Of a stretch of DNA of 64,000 nucleotides, positions 9,596 through 18,742 are shown piece after piece (the stretch's first letter is position 1; every line of letters begins with the position of its first letter). Position numbers and translations under genes: made by a program. The notes under the pieces are model-generated. The model saw nothing but the letters and a program-made list of their open reading frames with translations. It did not search any database and had not been told where the DNA came from. Location: contig JAQGMC010000118.1 of assembly GCA_028292545.1 (NCBI GenBank), forward strand, positions 51,759-115,758. Direction: 5' to 3'. This DNA is from Paucimonas sp. GTDB taxonomy: Bacteria; Pseudomonadota; Gammaproteobacteria; Burkholderiales; Burkholderiaceae_D.

Positions 9596-10561
9596 ATGAC
9601 CACTATCCGCCTGCCATCCCGCCTTATTCAAACAAGCCGCCTGGCGCTCACCCGGTTTTACTTTTTTTACGCACTCCCTCGCCGCAGCTGGCGCCGACTG
9701 TGCGCTGCCTGCCTGTGCCTGCTGCTGGCAGGGGCCGGTTGCTCGCAGCTGGAACGGAAGGAGCGCGAGCTCGTGTTCAGCATCGTGCCCGGTGAAGCAT
9801 CCTGGTATGACGGCCGGCCGGATGGCGTTATCGACAAGCGCATTGCCGTAGCTGGCAGTGAACGCCTGCATGCATGGTGGTGGCCGGCCGCGCGTGCGGA
9901 TGCGCCAGCCCTGCTCTACTTGCATGGCGTGCGCTGGAACCTGACCGGGCAGTTATTCCGGATCGAACAACTGCATGAGCTGGGCTTTGCCGTTCTTGCC
10001 ATCGACTACCGCGGCTTCGGTGAAAGCGATGGCGCGCTGCCTTCGGAGCAGACGGTGTACCAGGATGCGGCAGCCGCATGGCAAGAACTGGCGCGCTTGC
10101 AACCCGACCCGCAGCGGCGCTTGATCTATGGCCATTCGCTGGGCGGCGCGGTCGCGATCGACCTGGCTGCGCGCATCGCGCGCAAGGCTGCGCCGGGCGC
10201 CGGCGGCCTGATTGTCGAATCCACTTTCACCAGCCTGGCCGACATTGCGCGGTCCTTCACCTTTGGCTGGTTGCCGGTCCAGTTGCTGCTGTCGCAAAAA
10301 TTCGATTCGCTGGACAAGATTGCTTTGGTCGACATACCGGTGCTGATTGCGCATGGCACGGCGGATCAAACGGTGCCATCTGGCTTCAGTGAAAAATTGT
10401 ATGCGGCTGTGCACGCAAAAAAGCGGCTGCTGCTGGTGGAAGGCGCCACGCATAACAACAGCCTGCGCACCGGCCTGCCGGCCTATCGCCGCGCGCTGTC
10501 GGAATTGTTCCGGCTGCGCCAGGCCGACGCGGGACCCGCGCCAGTGCAGGCCGCCGGTTGA
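9596..10561 (+). CDS. alpha/beta hydrolase, putative lipoprotein
   Basis: Lipobox-like LLLAGAGC; YLHGVRWNLTGQ, GYRGFGESDG-type, YGHSLGGAVAIDLA and AHGTADQTVP motifs. Start codon uncertain (9539 or 9596). Confidence 0.8.
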   Translation: MTTIRLPSRLIQTSRLALTRFYFFYALPRRSWRRLCAACLCLLLAGAGCSQLERKERELVFSIVPGEASWYDGRPDGVIDKRIAVAGSERLHAWWWPAARADAPALLYLHGVRWNLTGQLFRIEQLHELGFAVLAIDYRGFGESDGALPSEQTVYQDAAAAWQELARLQPDPQRRLIYGHSLGGAVAIDLAARIARKAAPGAGGLIVESTFTSLADIARSFTFGWLPVQLLLSQKFDSLDKIALVDIPVLIAHGTADQTVPSGFSEKLYAAVHAKKRLLLVEGATHNNSLRTGLPAYRRALSELFRLRQADAGPAPVQAAG

Positions 10562-10567
10562 TCAGGG

Positions 10568-10619
10568 CCGGTTAAGAGGACCAGTTAAGCGGACCAGTTA
10601 AGCGGACCAGTTAAGCGGT
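10568..10619. repeat. four-unit 13-bp tandem repeat (ccagttaagcgga)
   Basis: ccggttaagagga | ccagttaagcgga | ccagttaagcgga | ccagttaagcggt, in the gap between convergent genes. Confidence 0.9.
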
Positions 10620-10644
10620 CTCGCCCAGCCACCAAACAGACCAG

Positions 10645-11640
10645 TCAGGCGCGGCCGGGCCCAACCGGGTCGGCAGTTGCAGCGCGAGCGGCCTGTCCGC
10701 GCTTGCGGCCCGGCAGTCTGGCATCGACGCCTGTCACTTGTTCCAGCAGCGTGGCGCCGTTTGCCAGCAGGAATTCGCGAAAGGCCTGGGCCACGGGCGG
10801 CAGGCGCTTGTTGCGCCGATGGACCAGGTACCAGTTGTACATCACCGGCAGCTCGCGCACGTCCAGTATCACCAAGCTGCGCGCCTGCAGCTCCAGGCCA
10901 ATCGTATGCGCAGACAGGAAGCTGATGCCCATGCCGGCCATTACGGCTTGCTTGATGGTCTCGGTACTCTTGATTTCCATGACAATATTCATTTGCGGCA
11001 GCGGTGTGGCAAGTTCCTCTTCCATCACCTTGCGCGTGTCCGAGCCCCTTTCGCGGATGATCCAGGGTTCATCTGCCAGCGCCGCCAGTGGAATGCGCTT
11101 CTTCTGCGCCAAGGGGTGCGTTGGCGGCGCCACGATTACATACGGATGGGCGGCGAAGGCTTCGTTGATCGTGTCCATGTCGGCTGGCGGGCGCACCATG
11201 ATTGCCAGGTCGGTCAGGTTGTCTGCCAACTGGCGCAGCAATTCTTCCCGGTTATGCACGGTCAGGTTCAGCTTCACGCCCTGGTGGCGGCCGGCAAAAT
11301 CCACCAGCAGCCGCGGCAGGAAATAATCGCCGGCACTGATGACAGCCACATTCAGGCGACCGCCGGTTACGCCCTTGAATTGGGTCATCGCTTCTTCCGC
11401 TTCCTGGAAGTGCGCGATGATGGCCCGGCTGTGATAAAGCAGTTCGGTCCCAGCCGGGGTCAGGTAAATCTTTTTGCCGAGTTGTTCGAACAAGGGCATG
11501 CCGACATGCCCTTCGAGCGTTTTCACCTGGGTTGAAATGGCGGGCTGGGTCAGGTGCAATTCCTCGGCGGCGCGGGAAAAGCTGGCCAGGCGCGCGACCG
11601 TTTCAAAGACTTTCAGCTGGCGCAGGGTGGCGTTTCTCAT
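10645..11640 (-). CDS. LysR-family transcriptional regulator (CbbR/CysB-like subtype)
   Basis: MRNATLRQLKVFETVARLASFSRAAEELHLTQPAISTQVKTLEGHVGMPLFEQLGKKIYLTPAG. Confidence 0.88.
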   Translation of the reverse strand: MRNATLRQLKVFETVARLASFSRAAEELHLTQPAISTQVKTLEGHVGMPLFEQLGKKIYLTPAGTELLYHSRAIIAHFQEAEEAMTQFKGVTGGRLNVAVISAGDYFLPRLLVDFAGRHQGVKLNLTVHNREELLRQLADNLTDLAIMVRPPADMDTINEAFAAHPYVIVAPPTHPLAQKKRIPLAALADEPWIIRERGSDTRKVMEEELATPLPQMNIVMEIKSTETIKQAVMAGMGISFLSAHTIGLELQARSLVILDVRELPVMYNWYLVHRRNKRLPPVAQAFREFLLANGATLLEQVTGVDARLPGRKRGQAARAATADPVGPGRA

Positions 11641-11988
11641 TTCGAAAGCGATGCATAAAGACGTCGAAATGATTATGCGAACTATCTTCAACAAATACTA
11701 ATCAATTTTTGTCCCATGCCTGCGCTTCGCCGCCATCACGGCTACGCCTGATCACGGCCCGCATCTGCTCTCCCCGGGCAGTGCCGGGCATGCTTGGCAG
11801 CGTCACGCATTCACTGTTCCTGTTGCGGAATTCCTGTCAAAATGCCTTTCCAGTGGCACAAGCAGGAAGCATAAAGATGGCCTGCAAGCAAGCAGCTACA
11901 GCCTGATAAATACTGCGCCCCCGTGACAGCAGCCATCCTTAAGGCCGCCGCGCAAGCTCGCATACAATTACCGACCCAAATCTTGAAA

Positions 11989-12004
11989 AATTGACTTCGG
12001 TCAA
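11989..12004. promoter_or_regulatory. Crp/Fnr-type palindrome (attgacttcggtcaat)
   Basis: TTGAC-N4-GTCAA dyad, variant of the two palindromes flanking the crp/fnr-like gene at 20.8 kb; same TTGAAAA(A)TTGAC left flank as the 20931 site. Confidence 0.6.
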
Positions 12005-12160
12005 TCGAGATTCAGGCAAAGATGTCGCAGTATTCCCGTAGGCGAGTGAAGTCACGTCCCGCTGCCGCAGGCAAAGCCCTGCCGCATCGACGTCGTGATC
12101 CACTGCGCCATAGAAAAATCCAGTGGCGCCCAAGGCCCACACCAAAGGAGCGAATTAGTC

Positions 12161-12874
12161 ATGATGGAAATGCTGTACAGCTCCCAGTTCTGGGTAGCGT
12201 TAGCCCAAATTATCGGTATCAATATCGTATTGTCGGGCGATAACGCCGTGGTGATTGCGCTTGCCGCACGCTCACTGCCTCCGCAGCAACAAAAGAAAGC
12301 GGTCATCTACGGCAGCCTGGCGGCCATCGTCATGCGGATCATCCTGACCGTGGTTGCGGTCAGCCTGCTGAGCCTGCCTTACCTGAAACTGGTCGGCAGC
12401 ATCCTGCTGCTCTGGATCGGCATCCAGTTGCTGCTGCCTGAACAAGAAGGCGACGAGCACGCTTCCGCCGCTTCCAACCTGAGCGCTGCGATCCGCACCA
12501 TCCTGATCGCCGACCTGGTGATGAGCCTGGACAACGTGCTGGGCGTGGCCGCCGCCGCCAAAGGCAACATGGCCCTGCTGATCATTGGCTTGGCAATCAG
12601 CATCCCGCTCATTATTTTCGGTAGCACGATCATCCTCAAATTGATGGAACGTTTCCCAGTCATTATTACGATTGGTGCGGCGCTGCTCGGTTATGTGGCT
12701 GGCGAAATGCTGGTAACCGACCCCGCCCTGGCGAACTGGTTCGCGCAGCAGCCGGCGGCCTTGCATCATGCCATTCCGTATGTCGGCGCTGCACTGGTGG
12801 TCGTAATTGGCAAGATGATTGGACGCAGCCGGGCCAGGCGTGCTGGCGTGGAAATAGAAAGCAAGGCGCGCTGA
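12161..12874 (+). CDS. TerC-family membrane protein (YjbE-like)
   Basis: MMEMLYSSQFWVALAQIIGINIVLSGDNAVVIALAARSLP...; IADLVMSLDNVLGVAAAAKG. Preceded by AGGAG. Confidence 0.88.
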   Translation: MMEMLYSSQFWVALAQIIGINIVLSGDNAVVIALAARSLPPQQQKKAVIYGSLAAIVMRIILTVVAVSLLSLPYLKLVGSILLLWIGIQLLLPEQEGDEHASAASNLSAAIRTILIADLVMSLDNVLGVAAAAKGNMALLIIGLAISIPLIIFGSTIILKLMERFPVIITIGAALLGYVAGEMLVTDPALANWFAQQPAALHHAIPYVGAALVVVIGKMIGRSRARRAGVEIESKAR

Positions 12875-12929
12875 ACCGCGGCTGCCGGACTCTCCACGAA
12901 CCGATACACAGACACGCAAAGGAAGGCCA

Positions 12930-13361
12930 ATGATCAAGCTTATGATTCCCGTCGATGGTTCGGAATGCTCGGTGAAGGCCGTGCAATACGTCATCAAGAA
13001 CATCGCGGTCTACAAAGACCCGGTAGAGATCCACCTGCTCAACGTGCAGCACCCGATTGCCTCGGGCAATGTGCGCCACTTCATTTCGCATGACGAGCTC
13101 GACCGCTACTACCGCGAGAGCGCCGATACGGCAATGAAGCCGGCGATCGACCTACTGCAAAAGGCTGGCCTGCATTTCATCACGCATACGGCGCTGGGCG
13201 ATCCGGCCGAAACGGTGGTGCAACTGGCGCGCGAGAAGGGCTGCCACCAGATCGTGATGAGTCCGCGCGGCCTGAGCAACATGACGGGCATGCTGATGGG
13301 CTCGGTCACGAGCAAGGTCGTGCACCTGGCCACCATGCCTATCCTGCTGGTGAAGGAGTAG
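12930..13361 (+). CDS. universal stress protein (UspA family)
   Basis: MIKLMIPVDGSECSVKAVQYVIKN...; IVMSPRGLSNMTGMLMGSVTSKVVHLATMPILLVKE. Confidence 0.9.
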   Translation: MIKLMIPVDGSECSVKAVQYVIKNIAVYKDPVEIHLLNVQHPIASGNVRHFISHDELDRYYRESADTAMKPAIDLLQKAGLHFITHTALGDPAETVVQLAREKGCHQIVMSPRGLSNMTGMLMGSVTSKVVHLATMPILLVKE

Positions 13362-13541
13362 CTGCAGGCGGGCACGGCGCCGCAAGGACGACACTGGTTT
13401 TCCAGAAAAGTAAGTGGGTTGATAAAAAACAGCCACCAGCTCCGTCAAAGAGAGTGGCCAGCCCAGCAAGATCCGGCCGCCGGCTCGCAATTCCAGCGGC
13501 TGGGCAATATCGGCATCCAAGCATTTAATAAAGGAGACATT

Positions 13542-14573
13542 ATGCAAAAAGCACCGATCCCGTTTCTTTCAAACGGTTTGAAACGCGCACTGACGGCAGG
13601 CCTGGTGGCCGGCGCGTTTGCTGCCATCGCTCCCTCCGCCTTCGCAGCATGGGAGCCGACCAAGCCAGTTGAATTCGTGATCCCGGCCGGCACCGGCGGC
13701 GGCGCCGACCAGATGGCGCGCCTGATCCAGGGCATCATCGTCAAGCACAACCTGATGAAGCAGCCGCTGATCGTGGTGAACAAGTCCGGTGGCGCGGGCG
13801 CCGAGGGCTTCCTCGACGTCAAGAACCACAAGGGCGAGCCGCACAAGATCATCATCACCCTGTCCAACCTGTTCACGACCCCGCTCGCAACCGGTGTTCC
13901 TTTCAACTGGAAGGACATGACCCCGGTGTCGATGATGGCGCTGGACCAGTTCGTGCTGTGGGTGAATGCAGAGACTCCGCACAAGACTGCCAAGGACTTC
14001 ATCGCTGCAGTCAAGGCTGCAGGCCCGAGCAAGATGAAGATGGGTGGCACCGGCTCCAAGCAAGAAGACCAGATCCTGACCGTGGGCATGGAAAAAGCCA
14101 CCGGCACGAAGTTCATCTACATCCCCTTCAAGGGCGGCGGTGAAGTCGCGGTCCAGCTGGTAGGCAAGCACATCGATTCGTCGGTGAACAACCCGATCGA
14201 AGCCGTCGCCCAGTGGCGTGCTGGCAAGCTGCGCGCCCTTTGCGTGTTCGACGACCAGCGCATGCCGTACAAGACCAAGGTCACCGACACCCAGTCCTGG
14301 AACGATATCCCGACCTGCAAGGAATCGGGCGTGCCTACCGACTACACGATGTTGCGCGGCATCTTCATGGCCCCTGGCGTGACCAAGGACCAGACCGACT
14401 ATTACGTCAACGTACTGAAGAAAGTGCGCGAGACCCCGGACTGGAAAGAATTCATGGAAAAAGGTGCATTCAACCAGACCGCCATGACTGGTCCTGACTT
14501 CGTCAAGTGGCTCGAAAAAGCCGAGCAACAGCACAAGACGCTGATGCAGGAAGCCGGCTTCCTGGCCAAGTAA
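13542..14573 (+). CDS. tripartite tricarboxylate transporter substrate-binding protein (TctC/Bug-like)
   Basis: Signal peptide followed by WEPTKPVEFVIPAGTGGGADQMARLIQGII...VVNKSGGAGAEGFLDVK; followed by TctB- and TctA-like genes. Confidence 0.85.
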   Translation: MQKAPIPFLSNGLKRALTAGLVAGAFAAIAPSAFAAWEPTKPVEFVIPAGTGGGADQMARLIQGIIVKHNLMKQPLIVVNKSGGAGAEGFLDVKNHKGEPHKIIITLSNLFTTPLATGVPFNWKDMTPVSMMALDQFVLWVNAETPHKTAKDFIAAVKAAGPSKMKMGGTGSKQEDQILTVGMEKATGTKFIYIPFKGGGEVAVQLVGKHIDSSVNNPIEAVAQWRAGKLRALCVFDDQRMPYKTKVTDTQSWNDIPTCKESGVPTDYTMLRGIFMAPGVTKDQTDYYVNVLKKVRETPDWKEFMEKGAFNQTAMTGPDFVKWLEKAEQQHKTLMQEAGFLAK

Positions 14574-14652
14574 GCGCTGCACCGCGAGGCCGCGGGAGAT
14601 TGCTTCCGCGCCCTCGCACTCCTTATCCGCAATACAGCTGGAGTCTTCTCAA

Positions 14653-15171
14653 ATGGATCACCATCCAGAAGCCGGTGAAGTACGCACCGGCGTGCCCACT
14701 TACGTCATTGAGGCCGTTGTCGCCGTCATCGTGCTGATACTCGGCGCGACGGTCATCTTTGGCAGCCGCAAGCTCGGTTCAGGCTGGACCTCTGACGGTC
14801 CGGGGGCCGGCTATTTCCCGTTCTATATCGGACTGATCATCTGCATTTCGGCCGTCGGCATCTTCTGGCAGGCCGTGTTTGGCAAGGACCGCAATACCGA
14901 AGTGTTCGTCGATAACGAACAGCTCAAGCGCGTGTTGTCGGTGCTGATCCCGGCGGCCATTTATATCGGCGTGATCCAGGTGCTGGGGCTGTATATCGCA
15001 TCGGCGATCTACATCGCGCTGTTCATGATCGTGCTCGGAAAATATTCAGTGCTCAAGAGCGTGGTGCTTGGCATTGTGATCAATGCATTTTTCTTTGTGC
15101 TGTTCGAAGTGTGGTTCAAGGTCCCGCTGTACAAGGGCATGGTGAACCTGCTCGGATTCACTGGATATTGA
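14653..15171 (+). CDS. TctB-like small membrane subunit of a tripartite tricarboxylate transporter
   Basis: Four hydrophobic segments, GPGAGYFPFYIGLIICISAVGIFWQAVF; position between tctC- and tctA-like genes. Confidence 0.85.
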   Translation: MDHHPEAGEVRTGVPTYVIEAVVAVIVLILGATVIFGSRKLGSGWTSDGPGAGYFPFYIGLIICISAVGIFWQAVFGKDRNTEVFVDNEQLKRVLSVLIPAAIYIGVIQVLGLYIASAIYIALFMIVLGKYSVLKSVVLGIVINAFFFVLFEVWFKVPLYKGMVNLLGFTGY

Positions 15172-15209
15172 GCCGGCTCACTGGCCGACTCTCATAACGA
15201 GGTGCTGGA

Positions 15210-16739
15210 ATGGAAGAACTAAACGCCCTTTTCACGGGCTTTGCAACGGTGCTGACGCCGATGAACGCCCTGTTGATGGTGGTTGGCATCGTGCTCGGCG
15301 TGCTGATTGGCGTGCTGCCCGGCTTGGGCGGCGCCAACGGGGTGGCAATCCTGTTGCCGCTGACTTTCACGATGTCGCCGACCTCGGCGATCATCATGTT
15401 GTCATGTATCTACTGGGGCGCGCTGTTCGGCGGCGCCATCACGTCGATCCTGTTCAACATACCCGGCGAACCCTGGTCGGTTGCCACCACCTTCGACGGT
15501 TACCCGATGGCGCAACAAGGCCGGGCCGGCGAAGCGCTGACCACTGCCTTCACCTCCTCCTTCATCGGCGCACTGTTTGCGGTGATCATGATCACATTCA
15601 TGGCGCCGCTGGTTGCAAAGTTCGCGCTCGAATTTGGCCCGCCGGAATTCTTCGCTGTCTACCTGCTGACCTTCTGCAGCTTCGTCGGCATGGGCAAGGG
15701 CTCGCCGTTCAAGATCCTGGCTTCGATGGCTATCGGCTTCGCGCTGGCTGCAGTGGGCATGGACACCGTCACCGGCCAATTGCGGCTGACCTTCGGTTTG
15801 CCTGACCTGATGCGCGGCTTTGACTTCCTGATCGCTGTGATCGGCCTGTTCGGTATTGGCGAGATCCTGCAATCGATGGAAGAAGGCCTGGCCTTCACCG
15901 GCAAGACCGCCAAGATCAATCCTGCCGTCGTGCTCGAAACCTGGAAGAAACTGCCCACCTACTGGGCCACCTCGGTGCGCAGTTCGCTGGTAGGCATCTG
16001 GATGGGCATCACGCCGGGCGGCGCCACGCCGGCGTCGTTCATGAGCTACGGCCTGGCCAAGCGCTTCTCCAAAACCGGCAGCCGTTTCGGCACCGGCGAG
16101 ATGGAAGGCGTGGTTGCGCCCGAAACCGCGGCGCATGCCGCCGGCACCAGCGCCCTGCTGCCCATGCTGGCACTGGGCATCCCGGGTTCGCCCACGGCTG
16201 CCGTGCTGCTTGGTGGCTTGCTGATCTGGGGCCTGCAACCTGGTCCGCTGCTGTTCGTCGAGCAAAAAGACTTCGTCTGGGGGCTGATCGCCAGTATGTA
16301 CCTCGGTAACCTGGCTGGCCTGATCGTCGTGCTGACCACGGTGCCGCTGTTTGCATCGATCCTGCGCATACCGTTCTCGATCATTGCGCCGGTCATCATC
16401 GTAATCTGTGCAATCGGCGCTTATACCGTGCATAACGCGATGCTCGACATCTGGTTCATGCTGTTGTTTGGGATCATTGGCTATATCTTCAAGAAACTCG
16501 ACTATCCGCTTGCACCGCTGGTGCTGGCACTGGTGTTGGGCGACAAGGCCGAGGATTCGTTCCGCCAGGCGATGCTGGTTTCGCAAGGGCAGCTGTCGAT
16601 CATGTGGTCCAACGCATTGGTTGGCGCCATCACGACGCTGGCACTGCTGATGCTGTTCTGGCCGCTGATCTCAAAAGTCCTGGCCAAGGTACGGCCACCG
16701 AAAGTCGACGAACTGGCTGCGCAAAGGCCGGTGGATTGA
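15210..16739 (+). CDS. TctA-like large membrane subunit of a tripartite tricarboxylate transporter
   Basis: GVLPGLGGANGVAILLPLTFTMSPTSAIIMLSCIYWGALFGGAITSILFNIPGEPWSVATTFDGYPMAQQGRAGEAL is the TctA signature region. Confidence 0.95.
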   Translation: MEELNALFTGFATVLTPMNALLMVVGIVLGVLIGVLPGLGGANGVAILLPLTFTMSPTSAIIMLSCIYWGALFGGAITSILFNIPGEPWSVATTFDGYPMAQQGRAGEALTTAFTSSFIGALFAVIMITFMAPLVAKFALEFGPPEFFAVYLLTFCSFVGMGKGSPFKILASMAIGFALAAVGMDTVTGQLRLTFGLPDLMRGFDFLIAVIGLFGIGEILQSMEEGLAFTGKTAKINPAVVLETWKKLPTYWATSVRSSLVGIWMGITPGGATPASFMSYGLAKRFSKTGSRFGTGEMEGVVAPETAAHAAGTSALLPMLALGIPGSPTAAVLLGGLLIWGLQPGPLLFVEQKDFVWGLIASMYLGNLAGLIVVLTTVPLFASILRIPFSIIAPVIIVICAIGAYTVHNAMLDIWFMLLFGIIGYIFKKLDYPLAPLVLALVLGDKAEDSFRQAMLVSQGQLSIMWSNALVGAITTLALLMLFWPLISKVLAKVRPPKVDELAAQRPVD

Positions 16740-16797
16740 GAGCCTGACACTGCTCTTGCCGGGCATCCGGCGAAGCAGCACAATCCGGTCACGACGC

Positions 16798-16830
16798 AAC
16801 GCCGCGCTTCGCAAGAAGCGCGGCGTTTTT
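16798..16830 (+). terminator. intrinsic terminator downstream of tctA-like gene
   Basis: AACGCCGCGCTTC-GCAA-GAAGCGCGGCGTTTTT: 13-bp perfect stem with tetraloop and T run. Confidence 0.9.
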
Positions 16831-17105
16831 CATTGGCGAAACGCGATGGGAGAGTCAATACGGGCTAGCCGCAAAATCAGTAAAAAAATTTGGCCGGTCG
16901 TTTTTAAAACTTAGCACGCGTCAAGGATTCGGGATTTCGCTTTGCATGAGAATCGGCGCGACGTCGAGATCGTCGTCCACGTGCCCCGCCACCCGGCAAC
17001 AAAAAGTATGGCGCAGCATAAAAACCGGCTCGTACGGATGCTTGCTGAAGCATCCGTGGTGCGGAGATATCTTGAATAGCAGGTGATTTTCTGGAGCATA
17101 GACAA

Positions 17106-18422
17106 ATGGCAAGTGCAGGCGCAGTGACATTGGGGCGTTCGCCTTATTTCCGGTGGGGACAACTGGTACTGGGCATTATCGCGATGGCGATGATTGCCAA
17201 CCTCCAGTACGGTTGGACCCTGTTCGTCAATCCGATCGCGGACAAGCATGGCTGGAGCCGGGCTGCGATCCAGGTCGCTTTCACGATCTTCGTGCTGACC
17301 GAAACCTGGCTGGTGCCAATCGAGGGCTATCTGGTTGACCGCTTTGGACCGCGTCCGGTTGTGCTGGGCGGCGGCATCCTGTGCGGCCTGGGCTGGGTGC
17401 TGAATTCATATGCCGACTCCCTCACCCTGCTCTATATCGCAGCAGCCATCAGTGGCGTGGGCGCGGGCGCTGTGTACGGCACTTGCGTGGGCAATGCGCT
17501 GAAATGGTTTCCGGACCGCCGTGGCCTGGCAGCGGGCCTGACCGCGGCCGGTTTTGGCGCAGGCTCGGCCGTCACCATCGTGCCGATCTCGATGATGATC
17601 AAGGCCCAGGGCTATGAAGCGGCATTCCTGTATTTCGGCATTGGCCAGGGCATCATTGTGTTGCTGGTTGCGCTGTTCCTGGCGCGCGCGCCAGAACACA
17701 AGCGTGGCGAAGGCCCGGTTGCCCACGTCCAGCAAAGCCGCATCGACTACAAGCCCAGTGAAGTGCTGAAGCGCCCGGTGTTCTGGGTGATGTACGCAAT
17801 GTTCGTCATGGTCGCCGCCGGCGGCTTGATGGCGACTGCGCAGCTGGGACCGATTGCCAAGGACTTCAAGATCGATGGCGTGCCGGTTGAAATCATGGGC
17901 CTGGTGCTGCCGGCCCTGACTTTCGCGCTGGCGATCGACCGCGTGCTCAACGGCCTGACCCGCCCCTTCTTCGGCTGGGTCTCGGATCGTATCGGTCGCG
18001 AGCAAACCATGTTCGTCGCCTTTGCCGCTGAAGCCGTCGGCATACTTTGCCTGTACCAGTTTGGCCAGAACCCGGTTGCATTTGTGATCCTGACTGGCCT
18101 GGTGTTCTTCGCCTGGGGCGAAATCTACAGCCTGTTCCCGTCCACTTGCGCCGACACCTTCGGTTCGAAGTATGCGGCCGCAAATGCCGGCATGCTTTAC
18201 ACCGCCAAGGGCACGGCTTCGCTGCTGGTCCCGCTGTCGTCTGCACTGAGCGCCGCAACCGGCAGCTGGCATGCAGTGTTCATCGTCGCCAGCATAATGA
18301 ATGCGATAGCGGCGTTGATGGCCTGGTTCGTCTTGCGCCCGATGCGCCGTGCCCAGATGGATGCGAGCAGGGTAGACGGCGTGCCGGCAGCGTCGGTTGG
18401 TGCGAGCGCGTCACGGGTTTAG
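17106..18422 (+). CDS. MFS transporter, oxalate/formate antiporter-like (OxlT-type)
   Basis: 12-TM MFS protein; GWSRAAIQVAFTIFVLTETWLVPIEGYLVDRFGPRPVVLGGGILCGLGWVLNSYADSL and the context of oxc/frc genes. Confidence 0.85.
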   Translation: MASAGAVTLGRSPYFRWGQLVLGIIAMAMIANLQYGWTLFVNPIADKHGWSRAAIQVAFTIFVLTETWLVPIEGYLVDRFGPRPVVLGGGILCGLGWVLNSYADSLTLLYIAAAISGVGAGAVYGTCVGNALKWFPDRRGLAAGLTAAGFGAGSAVTIVPISMMIKAQGYEAAFLYFGIGQGIIVLLVALFLARAPEHKRGEGPVAHVQQSRIDYKPSEVLKRPVFWVMYAMFVMVAAGGLMATAQLGPIAKDFKIDGVPVEIMGLVLPALTFALAIDRVLNGLTRPFFGWVSDRIGREQTMFVAFAAEAVGILCLYQFGQNPVAFVILTGLVFFAWGEIYSLFPSTCADTFGSKYAAANAGMLYTAKGTASLLVPLSSALSAATGSWHAVFIVASIMNAIAALMAWFVLRPMRRAQMDASRVDGVPAASVGASASRV

Positions 18423-18472
18423 TACGGCATGACTTGCAGCGCCGCGAGCGGCGCTGCAGGCAGCAGCAAAAG

Positions 18473-18497
18473 CGGCGCCTTCGGGCGCCGTTTTTTT
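18473..18497 (+). terminator. intrinsic terminator downstream of MFS gene
   Basis: CGGCGCC-TTCG-GGCGCCG-TTTTTTT. Confidence 0.88.
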
Positions 18498-18742
18498 CAC
18501 CCGTGGCCTTCGCGTCTGCGGCGCGCCTGCACCAGCAAGAGCGGCTCTTGCGACGCAACATCGCGGCTTTTGCCTGGTTTACGTTTCTCTATCCGGAATG
18601 AAATTTCTCATAGTGAGTATGCGCGATTTATCTGCGCATTTCGCATTGCAGCAAAGGTGCGCCTTCGGCAGAATGAAACTTTCAATATAGCCGCGTCATG
18701 ACGAGCAACGTCGCATGTGCGGATACCTACGGGAAGGCAGTG

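Noticed and set aside
10568-10619. Short repeats considered as a CRISPR array
   Set aside because: Units are 13 bp and contiguous with no spacers; no cas genes nearby. The same reasoning applies to the 15-bp repeat at 55837.
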